NCBI RefSeq assembly: GCF_901933205.1
Contig: NC_044574.1
Coordinates: 42,751,609 to 42,815,608, forward strand
Reading direction: 5' to 3'
Length of the DNA: 64,000 bases
Origin: Camarhynchus parvulus
Taxonomy: Eukaryota > Chordata > Aves > Passeriformes > Thraupidae
Shown here: positions 35,901 through 48,715 of the stretch, in pieces
How the letters are laid out: the number at the start of each line of letters is the position of its first letter
How positions within the stretch are numbered: position 1 is the stretch's first letter
Program-made: the position numbers and the translations under genes
The notes under the pieces: model-generated
The model's database searches: none
Told to the model about the DNA's origin: nothing
What the model saw: the letters and a program-made list of their open reading frames with translations, nothing else

Positions 35901-38397
35901 CCTTAGACTTTAGTTTGTTTTCATTACAGTGTTGATGCAGTCCAGAGAAATAGGAAACCAGCACTATCACAAGGCATAGGCTTATGTAACAAATTTTACA
36001 TTCCATGCTTTTTCATACTCAGGGGTCAGCTGTGTAGCCTATATATTGACAGGATACAGATGATACAGGGTGATTGTTTTATACAAGTTCATCTTCTTTC
36101 ACAGTATGGAAATGTGTAGCTAGCTGCCTGGTAAGCTTTCAAGAAATTATTAATACCCAGAGACTTTCCTTATTCAGAAAACATGTCCCTGAGTTGTGCA
36201 CCATCACAACAAAGAAGCTTTCTCATGATGCCATCTTGACAATCACTGAGTTGAAACACATTTTGCTTGTATACAGCTGCACATAATAGAGAAATTTGGA
36301 GAAGCTTCTGTACTTTGGAGAAAATTCCTACCATTTCCTTTTCTTAAATATGCCACTAGCATTGTGTACTGTGTATGTATGTGTATAATTTACCAGGTGT
36401 ATGAGCACATCAGCCACATGCAGCATATTAATCTACCTCACCAGCTGCATTAATCCAGCTCTACAGCATTCAGGACAGTTTCAAAGAGTCAACATTTTAA
36501 ATAGCTTGTGGTTACAGCAATGTTTCTTCCCCAATTTTTTTCAATCACCACCACATGTGTTTTAAAATGCAGATTAAAATTTAATCCTCAACTGGGGACA
36601 CATTTGAGGCGCACATGTGGTTCTGCATACAGGGTGGAATCCAAAGATGAAGTATGCATTTCTCTTCCAGACTTATACCCAAACAGGTGAGAGTGTGAGA
36701 GGGTGTCAGTAACAAGAAGGCAAGTTAGGAAGTCTTGATTCAAAGAGGCTTGAGTATTTGGCTCTTTGTGGTGCTTGACTATAGGATTTTTCCTAGCTTG
36801 CTGCTCCGTGTCTTTCATAACTTTTTTTTCCTGTATGCCTTTGCATGAGAACAAAATACAAAATGTTGGATCTGTGTGTCTTGTAAGGAAATGCTTTCAC
36901 TGATCTGCCACATCTACATAAAACATATATGCTACTCTCAGGATCCGCCTGAAATAATAAAGGAACTTTCTTTAATGTCCCCGAAGGCACTGTGCTGAAA
37001 AGATATTTTTGCTGTTAACACCATGACTAAGTAAACAAATAAAATATGAAAAGATAATAGCTTAATTGAAAACATTTGCATATTAGCATGATTTCTATTA
37101 AGTGCACTGATTCTAGTGACAGAGGCTTGGAAACATTTGAAACTTAGTCTTTAATTCAGTCTGCTATCTTTCCTTAAAAATACAGGTTTTTTCCTTGTTT
37201 TCTCACTCCTCCCACATCTAGTTGTTCACCATGGGAATTCTCAGTTTTATGCAGATAAGGGCCTTTACTGTCCATTCTAACATGGCAAATTTTCTGTCTG
37301 CCTGTTTGAGTCTCAAATGGCCCCTGAGTTTTTTGAGACATATTTTGGTTATAAGGTTGAGAATGTGTAGAGGAATAATGCATAATAATACAGCTGGGCC
37401 AGAAAATGTTAGGACATTGAGCATACTTAGACATTGGCTGAATCTTCATAAATATTACTCATGAGACTGTGGTAGGGAGAACCAAACTTCAGCTCCAAAG
37501 TGGGAGAAAAAATGTCTAAGATGCTGCAGTGGAATTTAATCCTAATTTCTGTCTAAATTTAAACCTGTAATTCTGAACATCCACTTTCATCTGCTTCCTA
37601 ACTTCATCTCCTGCTCTCCAGATATCCAAGATGTGCCTCTAAGAAGATAAATGTGTTTTCTTCTGGGAAGTCTCCACCAGGGGTGCATGAGTTTGCACTC
37701 AGGACACCAAGGCTGGAAGACACAGCTGGAAGAGGATTTGAAGATGCACCCCTGTGCATTGGGACAAGGTCAGTTACTCTTCCCTCATTCTTGAGAAAAG
37801 CCTGACTTGGTCCGGGCCATAGAGACCCCACATGCAGCGTGCTGTAGTGCTCTAGTATCTGTCTTATTGGAAGGTGTTCAAAGTGTCCAATCTGAACTTT
37901 TTGCTGGCAAGCTGAGCTCTCTACACTTTGTCCTACTCCCAGAAACACAGAGAACAATGTGTTGTTTCTCCATGCTGCATGATAGGATAGATACTTTCCC
38001 CTTTCTTGGTGTTTGTATCTTCAGGGTGCTCTGAGTGACCTCATGGGTCACTTTTTTGAGATCATTCTTGTTCATCTCTCCTTTGCAGTTTCTCATGTGT
38101 GTGTGTGTGTATTTTACCCAGTGACTATTAAACAGAAAATGTGGCCATGTAAAAAGTTTCTTTTGGCATCTGTGGAAGCTCCAAGTTGTGGAGACCTCCA
38201 CAAGAGCCAGGATTTCTCCACAGCTGTTTGGGCCCTTCTGTCCTCTATGGAATGCCTGTGGCAAGAAATCCGTGCACAAACCGAGCTTGCAGCAGCTAAT
38301 GTGGAGAAAGGGAAAATATGTGAATGTCCTCTGACAGTTACAAAACCAGACACTTGAAAGGATGTTTTACAGGGAGAACAGTTATCGTGATGTACCA

Positions 38398-38443
38398 GAA
38401 AAAACCCAAAAAACCAAAAAAACCAACCAAACAAAAAAAAAAT
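38398..38443. repeat. A/C-rich low-complexity tract
   Basis: Runs of A broken by CC (AAAAACCCAAAAAACC and similar) over about 45 bases. It is the complementary type of the T/G tract near 44.8 kb. Confidence 0.8.
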
Positions 38444-40119
38444 CATATTTAATTCTCCTGGCAGTCAATCGCCCTTGCAAAAATTTCCCTTGCAGTATTC
38501 CACGCTGCTCAGGGAAGGCCTGAGGCAAGGTCAGCAGTACCCAGAAAGCCAAAAATGATGTGTTTGAGAGTTGATCCCACTGCAATTTGGAACTATTTTT
38601 GTGGAGATATCTGCCTTTCCAGCAGTGGTGTCGAGATTGCCCCATGCCCGGCCATGGGGCACTGGGAGTGTGGGGGATGGAGTGTCAGCTCCAGGCCATG
38701 CTCCTGGCACTGTCACAGCTCCCTGGGCTCCTGCCACTCTTTGGTGAGGAGAAAGCCCACTCTCCTGCCCTTTCCTGCATCCCCTTGGGCTGCCACCATG
38801 TCCTGTGCTCCACAATAGTGCGGGCAAGGATCCCTGGTCACCGTGTCCTCTGGGTGCAATCAGCTGTAGCATCCAGGAATGAGAGGGAGCAACCAAAAGC
38901 AAAAGCAGTCAGCAGAGAGGATGCCAGCAGATGGTGCTCCAGCCCATGCTGCCTCACTCTTCAGCTTGTCAAGGTTATTACTGAAAGTTATCATCTTGTT
39001 TGGAGGAGCAGCTTGCTTCCTCTGTCCCCTAGTTTGGAGTGTGAAGTTATTTACACCACATGATTTAGAGGATGGAGTCAATTGGTGAGCACAGGATGAA
39101 TTTTGGATACCAGCTATATCAAATGCTGTCAATGGTTAATGACCTGTCTGTAGAATAGAAGCAGATCTATAAGGACTACGATAAATGTGATGGACAAAAC
39201 AACAATTTGAAGAAATCACAATGTTCTTGCAGCGATACTGAGGGCAGACAATAATCACAATTAATTCTTAAAAAATAAATATACCCTGATTCATTCTAAC
39301 TCAAAGGAGGCCCCAGGAAGTCCCATGTATTAGCTCTTCTGCGTTTAAGCTGTAACAGCTGATAGAAGCTGAGATTAAAAATGTTCCCCAGAACAGGGGA
39401 GTTGTACAATAATGAAACATACACCATAAGTTAACAAAGTCATCTTACCTCCCTTGATTTATGTCTAACATAGCTTGATGCTAGCCTTGTGACAAGAGTG
39501 CAGCAACTCATTAGGCAGATCCACCTCTGTATTGACCCAACAGCCTCCAGCAGCTGTTTTGAAGTCAAAGTACTCAATTTTTAGTGGTGTAAGTAAAGGA
39601 AACTGCAAGTTGAATTCCATTTCTCATAAAAAATTGAGCAATGCTGGTTTGTTTTTTATTTTAATCATTATAAGGTATATCAGTAATTGCCTGCTTGGTT
39701 GGGTTTTTTTGAAAAAGCTTTGAAAATCAAAGTCACATTCAGCATGTCTATATAGTGATTCAGTCTAGCCAACAAGTCTTTTCAGCAGGCAAAGGTAACA
39801 GACAATGCCCAGAGACAGTTTTTGCATCTTTCCTTCTGACATTGCTTGAATTTTACACTGCTCTATACCATTTACTTTAACCGGACTGGCTTAGTAGTGT
39901 TTAATCCATTCACTTAAAACCAAAGAGAAAGATGAGGGAAAACTGGTTTTATTCAGCCTGTTTCAGCCCTTGGCTTTCAGTGTCAGTTCCATGCTTTGCA
40001 TCCCCTCTGTGCTACACACACCCACATGGAGGATTTAAGTAAGATTTGATACTGGTCCCACAGTAGCCCAGAGTGGAAATGGAGCTGCACACTTTATGAT
40101 GCTCAGTGACCCATGTGAA

Positions 40120-40193
40120 GGGGTGGGTCTGGTTCAAGATCTTGGTATTTTTAGATGTCTGTTCCAGCCTTAACAATTCTTTGATTCTGTAAG
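40120..40193 (+). mobile_element. CR1 LINE 3' tail, + orientation, fragment
   Basis: GGTTCAAGATCTTGG...TTTTTAGATG...TTCCAGCCTTAACAATTCTT-TGATTCTGT follows the CR1 3' end pattern ('gatgatcttt-agaggtcc-cttccaacc-taa-cgattctgtgattctgt'). Only the last 75 or so bases of the element are present, as usual for 5'-truncated CR1 copies. It is diverged and so old. Confidence 0.7.
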
Positions 40194-40920
40194 ATGCCAG
40201 ATACTGTTTCCCAGACCACTGTAGGTTCAGAGGCAGATTTATACTTTGACCTGCAACAAGCAGTAAGTCCAGAGGCTTTCAGGGATGAAGTGAGTTGAGT
40301 TTTACATGTGAAATGGGTGGTGTGGATGGTATAGAGCCTTTTTGGGTTCCATCTTTCAACAAGAGAGCATTAGTTTGCCATCCTCAGCCTTTCACTTTCC
40401 CCCTGTTAAATCCAGCCCTTGCACAGTCAGGGCTCGGGCTGAAATGAAAAAAGATTCCTATGTCATGTCTGCCTCTCTCTCTCTGTCTGTCTCACTGCTT
40501 TTGCTTATTTGTAGAGATCAGTGCAGGTGACACTTAGAAATTGCTTACACTCCCTGATCTCTTGAGTGTGTTTTAAGTGGTGCTGCCCTGCTGCTGTACC
40601 TCTGCAATGCTTACTTTACATTTCCCTCCTAGCCTCTCACACACATCATTTACAAATGCTATTTTGATACACATCAAGTAGAGTCATAAGGCAGGCAATA
40701 TAATCTTGTGGGGATATCTCTCTAGATGGAGGAGCAGTAATTTAGTGTTATACAAAGAAGACTCAGTATATACAACTTGAACCTTTGTGACTTCTGTCAA
40801 TAACATTTGATCCTCCACATAGTTATGTGTAAAGAGCAGCTCAGCCAAGGAAGTGACAGGACATAACAGTCCATATGCTTCTGGTTTGGGCTGCATGAAA
40901 CACCTCATCCTATGGCAAAG

Positions 40921-41172
40921 ATCATAGAATCACAGAATGGTTTGGGTTGGAAGGGGCCTTAAAGATTGTCTAGTTCCAACTCCCCTGCCATGGGCAGGGA
41001 CACCTTCCACTAGATCACATTGCTCAAAGCCCTGTCCAACCTGTCCATGAACTGTCCACCCACAACTTCTCTGGACAACCTGTTCCAGTTCCTCACCACC
41101 CTCACAGTAAAGAATTTCTTCCTAATGTCTAATCTAAACCCACCCTCTTCCAATTTAAAAGCCATTACCTCT
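40921..41172 (-). mobile_element. CR1 LINE 3' end, minus orientation, 5'-truncated
   Basis: The + strand starts ATCATAGAATCACAGAATGG and TTTGGGTTGGAAGGGGCCTT, the reverse complement of the CR1 tail. It continues through ATGGGCAGGGACACCTTCCA, GGACAACCTGTTCCAG and AGAATTTCTTCCTAATGTCT, all typical of avian CR1. Homology stops near 41172, after AAAAGCCATTACC. About 250 bases of the 3' untranslated end are present and no coding part. This is the best-preserved CR1 in the window, hence probably the youngest. Confidence 0.95.
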
Positions 41173-44100
41173 TCTAAAAGCAATGTTGTTTCAGAACAAA
41201 ATAATCAAAAGATTTTATTCTGAAATTGCCAAAAGAAAATTATTTGAACGTACATAATTCTGTTCCTCCTATCCTCTATTTTGGACAAATGATACAGGAA
41301 ACGGCATCACATTTGCTATTGGTTCTATCACTTAACAAAATTTTGCTGTACTCAACCAATTTCTCAGCTAGACACGTGCAGTTTCGTGTTCCGTATCAAT
41401 GTATTTTCTGAAACTGCTCCTGCAGGCTTCATTGTTATTTATTATTTGCATTAGCACTGGTGGGTTTAGGGGTCCTTGTCTGACTATGTAATAAAAACAA
41501 TATTTGTCTCTGAACACTCACAATTTTCAACATCTCTGAGGGATTTTGATGCATTAAATAACTTGGTTCTGGTGCTCTACTTGGGTTAACTAGTTAGTCA
41601 ATTCTTTGAGCAATGTACAGAAAAACTTGGATACTGTAAAAAAGACAGCAGGCATGACTCCTGATGAACCACCCCATAATATTGACCAGATTTAGATCTC
41701 TCCTTTTCATTCTATCTCCCGTCTAGAGCAGTCACATGAAAGACCAAATGAATGAGCTATAAGAAATTCACAGCACGCAAGATTACTATAAGTAATAAAT
41801 CTCCTGCAGTAAAGGAATTTGTATAGAAATAATAAAAGTATCGGATGCTAAGAAGAAGTAAAACCAGCTGTGTAATATAAAAGAAAATCTTTATCCTCAT
41901 CTCACTGGTGAAAACTAATTCAAACAAAATACATTACACAAATCATACACTTTGAAATTATTTACATAAAAACAGATGGAGAGTGTTCCTACTGCGATAA
42001 TGAGGTTTTAGCAAAGTATGTCTTTCACAGAGTTGCCATCTTTCTGCAAACAACAGGGTTTATTCTGCTGTCATCAGGGGTGTGAATCCCCAGCAGCCTC
42101 CCTGTCTTCCCTGGGGGCCCAGGTACAAGGTGGAGCAGAGCCTGCTTTTGTTGCTGGAGCATCTTGCAAGTTTCATAACCTGCAGAAATGTTAAGGTTCA
42201 CAGGTAAGCATTTTTTGTGTGCTCCCCACTTTTTGGGGGCCAGTACAGCACATGCTAGCGGCTCCCGCAGCACACAGAATGGCCCTAAAGGGGATGTGCT
42301 CTGCTAAGCCTTACCCCACTTTGCTATTAATTAGTCCATTTTATGTGTTTGCCCATTTATTCATTTATTTACCCCCAGTCTGATAAAGTGTCAGCCCAAA
42401 GGTTCTTTTATGGGCAGATAGGTGGGACCACACCCTTCTTCAAGGCTATTTTCTGTCCCAGAGCATATCACAGCTTTTTTGGCTGGACTTTCACCAATGG
42501 GTGTAGGATGAAGCCCTGCTTCCTTCCCTGCCTGCTGACGCTGACATTCAGTTCTGCTCCCATAAGCCTGGAGTACATGTCCATGGCAGCTTTAAAGTTC
42601 TTCTCCTGCTTATTCTTCCTTTTAAAAATTATAACTTAAATCACCATGATTTCTACAATGGTTCATGGTGCTTCTCCCACCAAAGTCCCCCACAGCAGCT
42701 AATGCCACAGCTCCCATGCTGCTGCTTCAGCTGCCATCAAGATCTGCTGCATGTTATAAACATATTATTCCTCTTAAAATAACAGCCTTAATTTCTTCCA
42801 AACTATGGAAATATATGCTGTATCTTTAAAAATGTATCATGAAAATGAATGTCCATGAAATATGAGTCAAGTTTCCGTATACCTTAATCAAATACTACAG
42901 GGTCTCTGGGGGATGGCACTTACATTGCAGCTGTGCAATGTGAAGTTTGTTCCAGTCCTGATTGAAAATATTTTCGTGCTTCATTCATTTTTGCCAGTGA
43001 AAACCCCAAGGCACTTTCTGCAGGCTGAAGGTGCCGTTATTCAGGGTGACAGTGATGGGTCACAGAGATGGTGTGGAGAACTAACTAGCAGATTGGAAAC
43101 TAGCAGATCTCTGAACCGACTGTCAGTCTTCAAAACTTTGGAATATAATGTGCCTGTCTTTCTCATTCCCTATTCTTATTCCACAGGGGAACAGACAGGA
43201 CCAGGTTTGCACAAGCTATAGAGGTTTTCTGTAAAAACAATAATGTGATGGGGCATCATAATTTTTAATATGATTTATTTTAATGAACAGTAGGATTTCT
43301 GGACTTGTGGGTGTGCTTTTTGCCCTTTCTCTTATTGCTTCCCTCAATGGTAACCATTGCCTGCTCTATCAGGTTGGTGAAAGACAGCCAGGACAGTTCC
43401 CCCAGTTTTCCCAGACTTCTTGCTTTCTTCCAAGTCTGAACATCTCCACCCAACCTCAAACTTTCCATCAGGACACACAATACCTTTGCAGTCTTGTGTC
43501 TTCCCTGGTGCTCCCTGGGAGCTCATCTCTTTTCTGATCCCTCTAGCAGCATGGAACCATCCAAGGTTCCTTTTCAATGTAAGGTTCTTCAGTCTGGAAA
43601 CCCCAGCTAGCACTGGGTGTTAATTACTGGTTTGAGGAAGATGTCCTCATTGGATCCACTTGTACACAGCATGGCCCTAGTGCCTTCTGGTTGCTCTCAG
43701 GCATCCTGAAGCCTTGGCTCCCCAGCCACAGCAATACATCACTACCAAAATGGCACTGATGTTGGCTTTTTGAAGAATGACAGAAATCAGAGATGTCAGT
43801 CGGTGGAAGGTAGTTCTTCATTCACAGCATATTTTCCAGTGTTCACTTCAGTACAGTTTTAAATTATTCAATCAATTAGGCTTCCCTTCATTTCCCTGGG
43901 GTGGATATGCCACTCACTAGTACATTCAACCATTAGGACTTCTTTCCTAATATTCTGCCTAAAATCTCCTCTGTTGTTTTACTGTCTCAAGAAAACATTT
44001 TGGTTGTATGTCACTGTCAAATGGAAGAGAAAGTCAGCATTTTTAGCATCCAGAACAGGCATCTCCCAAATACTTGAGCTGACATTCATTTTGCTGTTAG

Positions 44101-44807
44101 GAAGATTTGTCAGGCTGCTTCACCATTCCTCTCCAGGCATGACTTTGTTTTTATGAGCTACCAAACTCATCCATTTGTTTTAGTGGCAGTGACTAAGTTC
44201 CATCCATTCTTCAGGACATAAGGAATGATCCAGCTCTAGACATCACCTTAGAAAAGACACATAATAAATGAGGGGAAAACATGGTTAGAATCCCCACATT
44301 TCTCCTCAGCCTGCCAGATAGTCACAAAATGAGGAATTTTATGAAAAATGAACTGCACTATGATGTACAACTCTTAATATTACATTTCAAGGTTTCTGGT
44401 GATACCCCTCTTGCTTGGTTAAACTTCTGCAGCTTTAAGTCTGACCCAGAAAAACTCTCCCTCCAAGGCCATATTTGCTTTTTGCCTTCTTCTCTGGAGT
44501 ATCCCTCCTAGACTTGTGCATCCAGATATGTAAAACTTAGTCTATAATCTCAGTATTAATTGATAAATACAGCTCATGTCCAGACTGAATATTGACTCAA
44601 AAGAAATAGCACAGGAAAATATTTCATGCTTTGTCTACTTTTGTTTTTAAGTAAAGAGCAGCAGTTGTCTATTAATTAGCTTACTTTTATGCTCACTAAG
44701 GATAGTGAATCTCACCCTTTCAAAGCATCCTTTAGGTTAAAATGAGGAAGGAAAGAGGAATATTGATCTCAGATTTTTGCCAGTTCAGAGCCCACTTAAG
44801 AGACTTT
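41173..44807. other. Non-coding stretch, no gene seen
   Basis: No recognisable exon or RNA gene. A phrase at about 43930-43985 (TTCTTTCCTAATATTCTGCC) faintly resembles reversed CR1 sequence but is too short to call. Confidence 0.5.
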
Positions 44808-44935
44808 TTTTGTTTTGGGTTTTGGGGTTTTTTGGTGTGGTGGTTTTTTTTGGTTTTTTTTGGTTGTTGTTTTTGGGTATTGGGGTTTTTTCTCAAAAAA
44901 CCCAATACCCAAAAAAATTTTATTTTTTTTGTAGT
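44808..44935. repeat. T/G-rich low-complexity tract ending in a 21-bp hairpin
   Basis: T runs broken by GG, GGG and GGGG (for example TTTTGGGTTTTGGGGTTTTT) run from 44808 to about 44870. Then TTTTTGGGTATTGGGG plus six T (44870-44891) pairs with AAAAAACCCAATACCCAAAAA (44895-44915) around the loop CTC, with one unpaired G. The tract makes false open frames rich in Phe, Gly and Trp. Confidence 0.9.
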
Positions 44936-47900
44936 ATGATGATTTTTAATAGACTATGAATCAAGCTTACAACGATGTTGAAAATATGTGCATTCTTCCT
45001 ATAAAAGTAATAAATGGCTGAACAGAATTAAAATGGCTGCACAGACCTTTACTACCTCAAGCTATTGAACACTGAACACAAATCCAAGTTTTTTCCAATG
45101 TTGAAATGTCTGCTCTGAAAATATTCCAGGTACCCTCTCACAAAGTAGTCTCTGGAAGAACACAAGGAACAGGAGCAAAGGTTTGTACCTGTGTCTGACA
45201 CTTGTATTCCTCCTGAGGTTCTTCCTCTGGAACATTGTGGGCAGCAAGAAATGTCAGGACAATTTTTAAAAGTCTAAGCTAAGGATGTAAAGGACTGCTG
45301 AAGTGAGAGGGGAAGGAGCTGGCTGTTTTCAGGCACTGCTGAAGAGTTTACCATGGTTTGCCTAGTATGTTGAGGGTTCGTCAGTGTTTAAGAGCCCCCA
45401 AATGCTTTTTGACTTCCTATACACCTACAGCACAAAGCTTTACACTCATTTACAAATGGCCATCAAAGCTTCAATGCAAATCTTGCAGTACTCATTCAAG
45501 CAGATTTTCAGCTTGCTCAGAAAACAACATTAATGCTATTTACTGGCAGGAGTCAAACCTGGAGAGGAGTTGGACCTTCCCACCTGGCAAAGGCAGCTAA
45601 ACCTGTTTTGATGCAGAGGGCAGGGCCAGCTGACCTTCCACATCAGCACCCCGTGTGACACAGCTGTTTTCAAAAAAAAACCCTAAGAACTGATATCTGG
45701 AGTCTGGAGACAATGTTTTATTATCTTTTATGTTGCAAATTTTGCTTTTCTTTTGTTTTGTTTTCTGGCATATCACTGTAGCTTTCAATGTTAAACAAAT
45801 TTGTAATTACAGTGATTTTTAGGTCCAGGATGTTGGAAGGGAAGGGTTGTTTGCTCCTGTGTTAGCAGTGCTGATCTCCCAGCAGTGTGAGTGGAGTTAG
45901 GGACAAGGTTTGTGTATGCTCTCTCACCAAAGCTGTGGGAAACAGGTGGGACTTATGGAAGATGGGAAGGTTGGGTCTCCCTCTGCTGCATGGCTGTGCC
46001 TGGGACCCACACCTAAGGGGGCATCCCTCAGATGTTACCAGGCAATCACTGCTGTATGTTTGGGCAGGGTGGTGATTGCTTGTAGACTTCTGATTGCTAC
46101 TGTGAATGGGGAAAACCCCACCAGAATTGTGGTATATTTTGCTGTCTGTTTCTTTGTTTTTCAGGGTTTTTTTTCTCTTAGATTTACATGTGTGCCTGCA
46201 GACCTAATGGGCTAAGCTGATCTCTCCCAGCAAGGCTGAAAAAAATCAAAGGGCATCACTAAGTTTAGTGGAGGTAAGCCTATGTCAAACCAATGTAAAT
46301 ATGTGTAAAACCATGTTTCAAGTGGGTTTTTTAACAAGAGAAATTTTTCAAAGGCAACCTGATTCTGTAAATCCTGTGCAGGTAAAACTCTGGGATCAAC
46401 TTCTCTTTTCTTATAACGTCATTGCTGGCAACTTTGTATGTCTGAGGCAAAAAGAATAGGGTCTGGCTTTATATGACATGGCCAAAGTAATAGATGTGCA
46501 AACAATAGTGGGTTATTTTTGATCCCACACAGCAGTAAGCTCATTTAACTGATAAAGACGGATGACAACTTTAACTTGAGCATCTGCTGTCAACAGATAT
46601 CTGACCCTTAGAATTAAAATAAAAATAGAAGCTTTGCTGGTTGTTCAGTTGGGTTTGATTTCACACTGCAGAGTTCCAAGGCCAAAGGAGTAGGAAAATG
46701 TCAGTAGGACTTAGCACTTTTAAGCACTTGGAGCAATGTTTGGGGAAAGCAGAGTCAGGGGACATAAACTGGGGACTTGGCTACAGCTGGCTGCTGGATC
46801 TTGCAAAATGTGTGTGAGCACATCATCTGTGAACTATTAAGCTCTCATTACTTATGCCATCTAATATACTTGTTCAGGAATGTACATACTTCAAAATAAA
46901 TTTGATGGGGTTATGGTACCTTGTATCTGTCTTAAGTCATCTGTCTCTGCAGAAGGAAATTCCCCACTCCTGAGTCCAGACCTTCCTGGTTGCCCAGAAG
47001 ATGTGACAATGATATTTTGAAGCCACCGTCAGCTGCATTCAGGGGGAGATGACAAGCAGAGAGCACCTCACATGCAAATCCTTATGTGTCTCATGAAAGG
47101 GTATGTAAGAGTCTTGCAAAGACTCAGGCATACCCTGTGTAGGGTTTTCAAGACCTAAACTCATCTGGCCCACTTGCTTAGAAATTGCCCCTGACATTCA
47201 GGTATTTATTTATTATTCTGGTTGTGTAAAAAATAAAGAGGAAAAAAGAAAAAAGTGAGAAAGGATAGCAAGGAAAAAAAGAAATGAAAAGGGGAAAGGG
47301 TGCTGGGGGAAAAAAAAGAAGAAAACAAAAAACAAACAGAAGAAAAGGGCAGTGAAGATCTTGTTTCCAAGAGCAGCAAGGTCAGACCCCAGCTGGGATG
47401 CCTTGGGGCAGGCCCAAAGGATGCTGTGCCCTGCTGGGGGAAGCCAGCAGAGACCTGCACCCCCTGGCCCTAGGGCACCTTGGGCACTGCCATAACCCTC
47501 TCCCAATTAGAACTGACATGGGATTTCTCAGAATTCTATTGGGCTGAAAATATTCTGCTCAGACTAAACATATTAGACCAATTACAGCAAATTAGTCTAC
47601 GTTCCCTGGTGACTTGAGCCCTGTTAAAAGGCAGCTATGGTAGTTATTAGCACACTGCCTTTAGCTACTGCTTTGTGAATGCCACATTTCTTGCAAGTAA
47701 AATACCTGATCAGAGGTGGGTCACTCTCTGGTTACTGGATCCATGGGACACCTGTCACACTCCACCACAGACCAACAAATGTGTCTCCCAGAGCCCCAGG
47801 TGGGCTTTTCTGGAGAGGCACTGTAAGCAGGGCAGCTTAGGGTTGTGGGCTTTCCCCCAGGCACTGTAAAAACCCGGGTGGCTGGAGGAGGTTGTGACAC

Positions 47901-48647
47901 AGAGGCACCACAGCTCCATTAATACAAGTGGAAATAAGAATTACTGGGCCCTGCCCAAGTGGTTTTTGTAAGTCAGTGCTCTTCCCCTTGGAGCTTCCTC
48001 CCTATGGGAGAGGGAGTGGTGAAGGATGAGTCTGGGGTAATGTTTGTCATGGTTTACTCCTGTCTGTCCTTTGAGGGCTGCAAACATCTCCTGGGGACCA
48101 GAGCTGCACTGCTGAGCATGTGGAAACTTCAAGATTCCACAGGCTGCATAGGACAACCCATGAGGGAAATATCACAAGTTTTGAGTCTGTCATCTGCTTT
48201 TCAGGAAGAGCATTTCTTGCAAAGACAGACTCACAGTGGAATGCTGGATCATGCAAGGCATTTCAGCTGCTGGAGTCACCCTTGTCCCCAGGGAGCCTTT
48301 CACCTTGATCTCCTTGCTCTGTAACAGAGAGGTCAGTTCCAAGCTAGCATTTAACTGTTCGGGTGGCATGGCAGCATGTCTCACACCACATATCAAGGTT
48401 AGCGCTCTGCAATGGGCTGGGTTTGTTATTTATTAATTTTTAAGATGATGATACAAGTAATTGTGTTGTTTTCTCTTGCAATTTCAACTAGAGAGAAGGT
48501 CTTCCCAATGTGACCATATATAGAGATTTCCTGAAAAGAAACTTACAAAAGTAGGTTGGTGGAACATTTTGCTTCATCTATTAACCCAAAAACCAAAAGT
48601 CATGTGTTTTCACTTAGAAATATTTTATTGAAAATGTTTTATGTGAA
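44936..48647. other. Non-coding stretch with a polypurine tract
   Basis: No gene is recognised. The main feature is the A/G tract at 47228-47345. Open frames over the tract read as runs of Phe, Leu and Ser on the - strand and are low-complexity artefacts. Confidence 0.5.
47228..47345. repeat. Long polypurine tract (A/G)
   Basis: About 115 bases with very few pyrimidines: repeated GGAAAAAAGAAAAAA-type words, GGGGAAAGGG and GGGGGAAAAAAAAGAAG. It is the longest strand-asymmetric tract in the window. Confidence 0.85.
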
Positions 48648-48715
48648 AATGGTTGGACTCAATTATCTTAAGGGGACTTTTGCAATCTAAATTATTCTAC
48701 AATTCTGTGATTTTA
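48648..48715 (+). mobile_element. CR1 LINE 3' tail, + orientation, fragment
   Basis: AATGGTTGGACTCAATTATC, TTAAGGGGACTTTTGCAATC and TAAATTATTCTACAATTCTG match the CR1 end ('atggttggactcgatgatctta-aaggtcttttccaacctaaatgattctatgattctgtg') with scattered changes. It is truncated to about 65 bases. Confidence 0.8.

Larger units (their letters stand above)
31861..40119. other. Non-coding stretch, no gene seen
   Basis: No exon, RNA gene or firm mobile element is seen. The stretch from about 32.2 to 33.2 kb has the even composition, TAAT cores and lack of repeats often seen in conserved enhancers, but conservation cannot be judged here. A (TG) run lies at 38096-38110, an A/C-rich low-complexity run at 38398-38443, and a more GC-rich part at about 38600-38850. 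Confidence 0.5.

Noticed and set aside
38587..39063. 158-codon open frame on the + strand
   Set aside because: Lies in GC-richer DNA with other frames open on both strands; nothing protein-like in its composition.
43925..43990. Reversed CR1 remnant
   Set aside because: Only one phrase (TTCTTTCCTAATATTCTGCC) fits; no tail or flanking CR1 words.
44817..44829. Telomere-like GGGTTTTGGGG
   Set aside because: A ciliate-type telomere word that arises by chance in a T/G tract; vertebrate telomeres use TTAGGG.
44742..44959. Open frames rich in Phe, Gly, Trp and Val resembling a membrane segment
   Set aside because: Translation of the T/G low-complexity tract.
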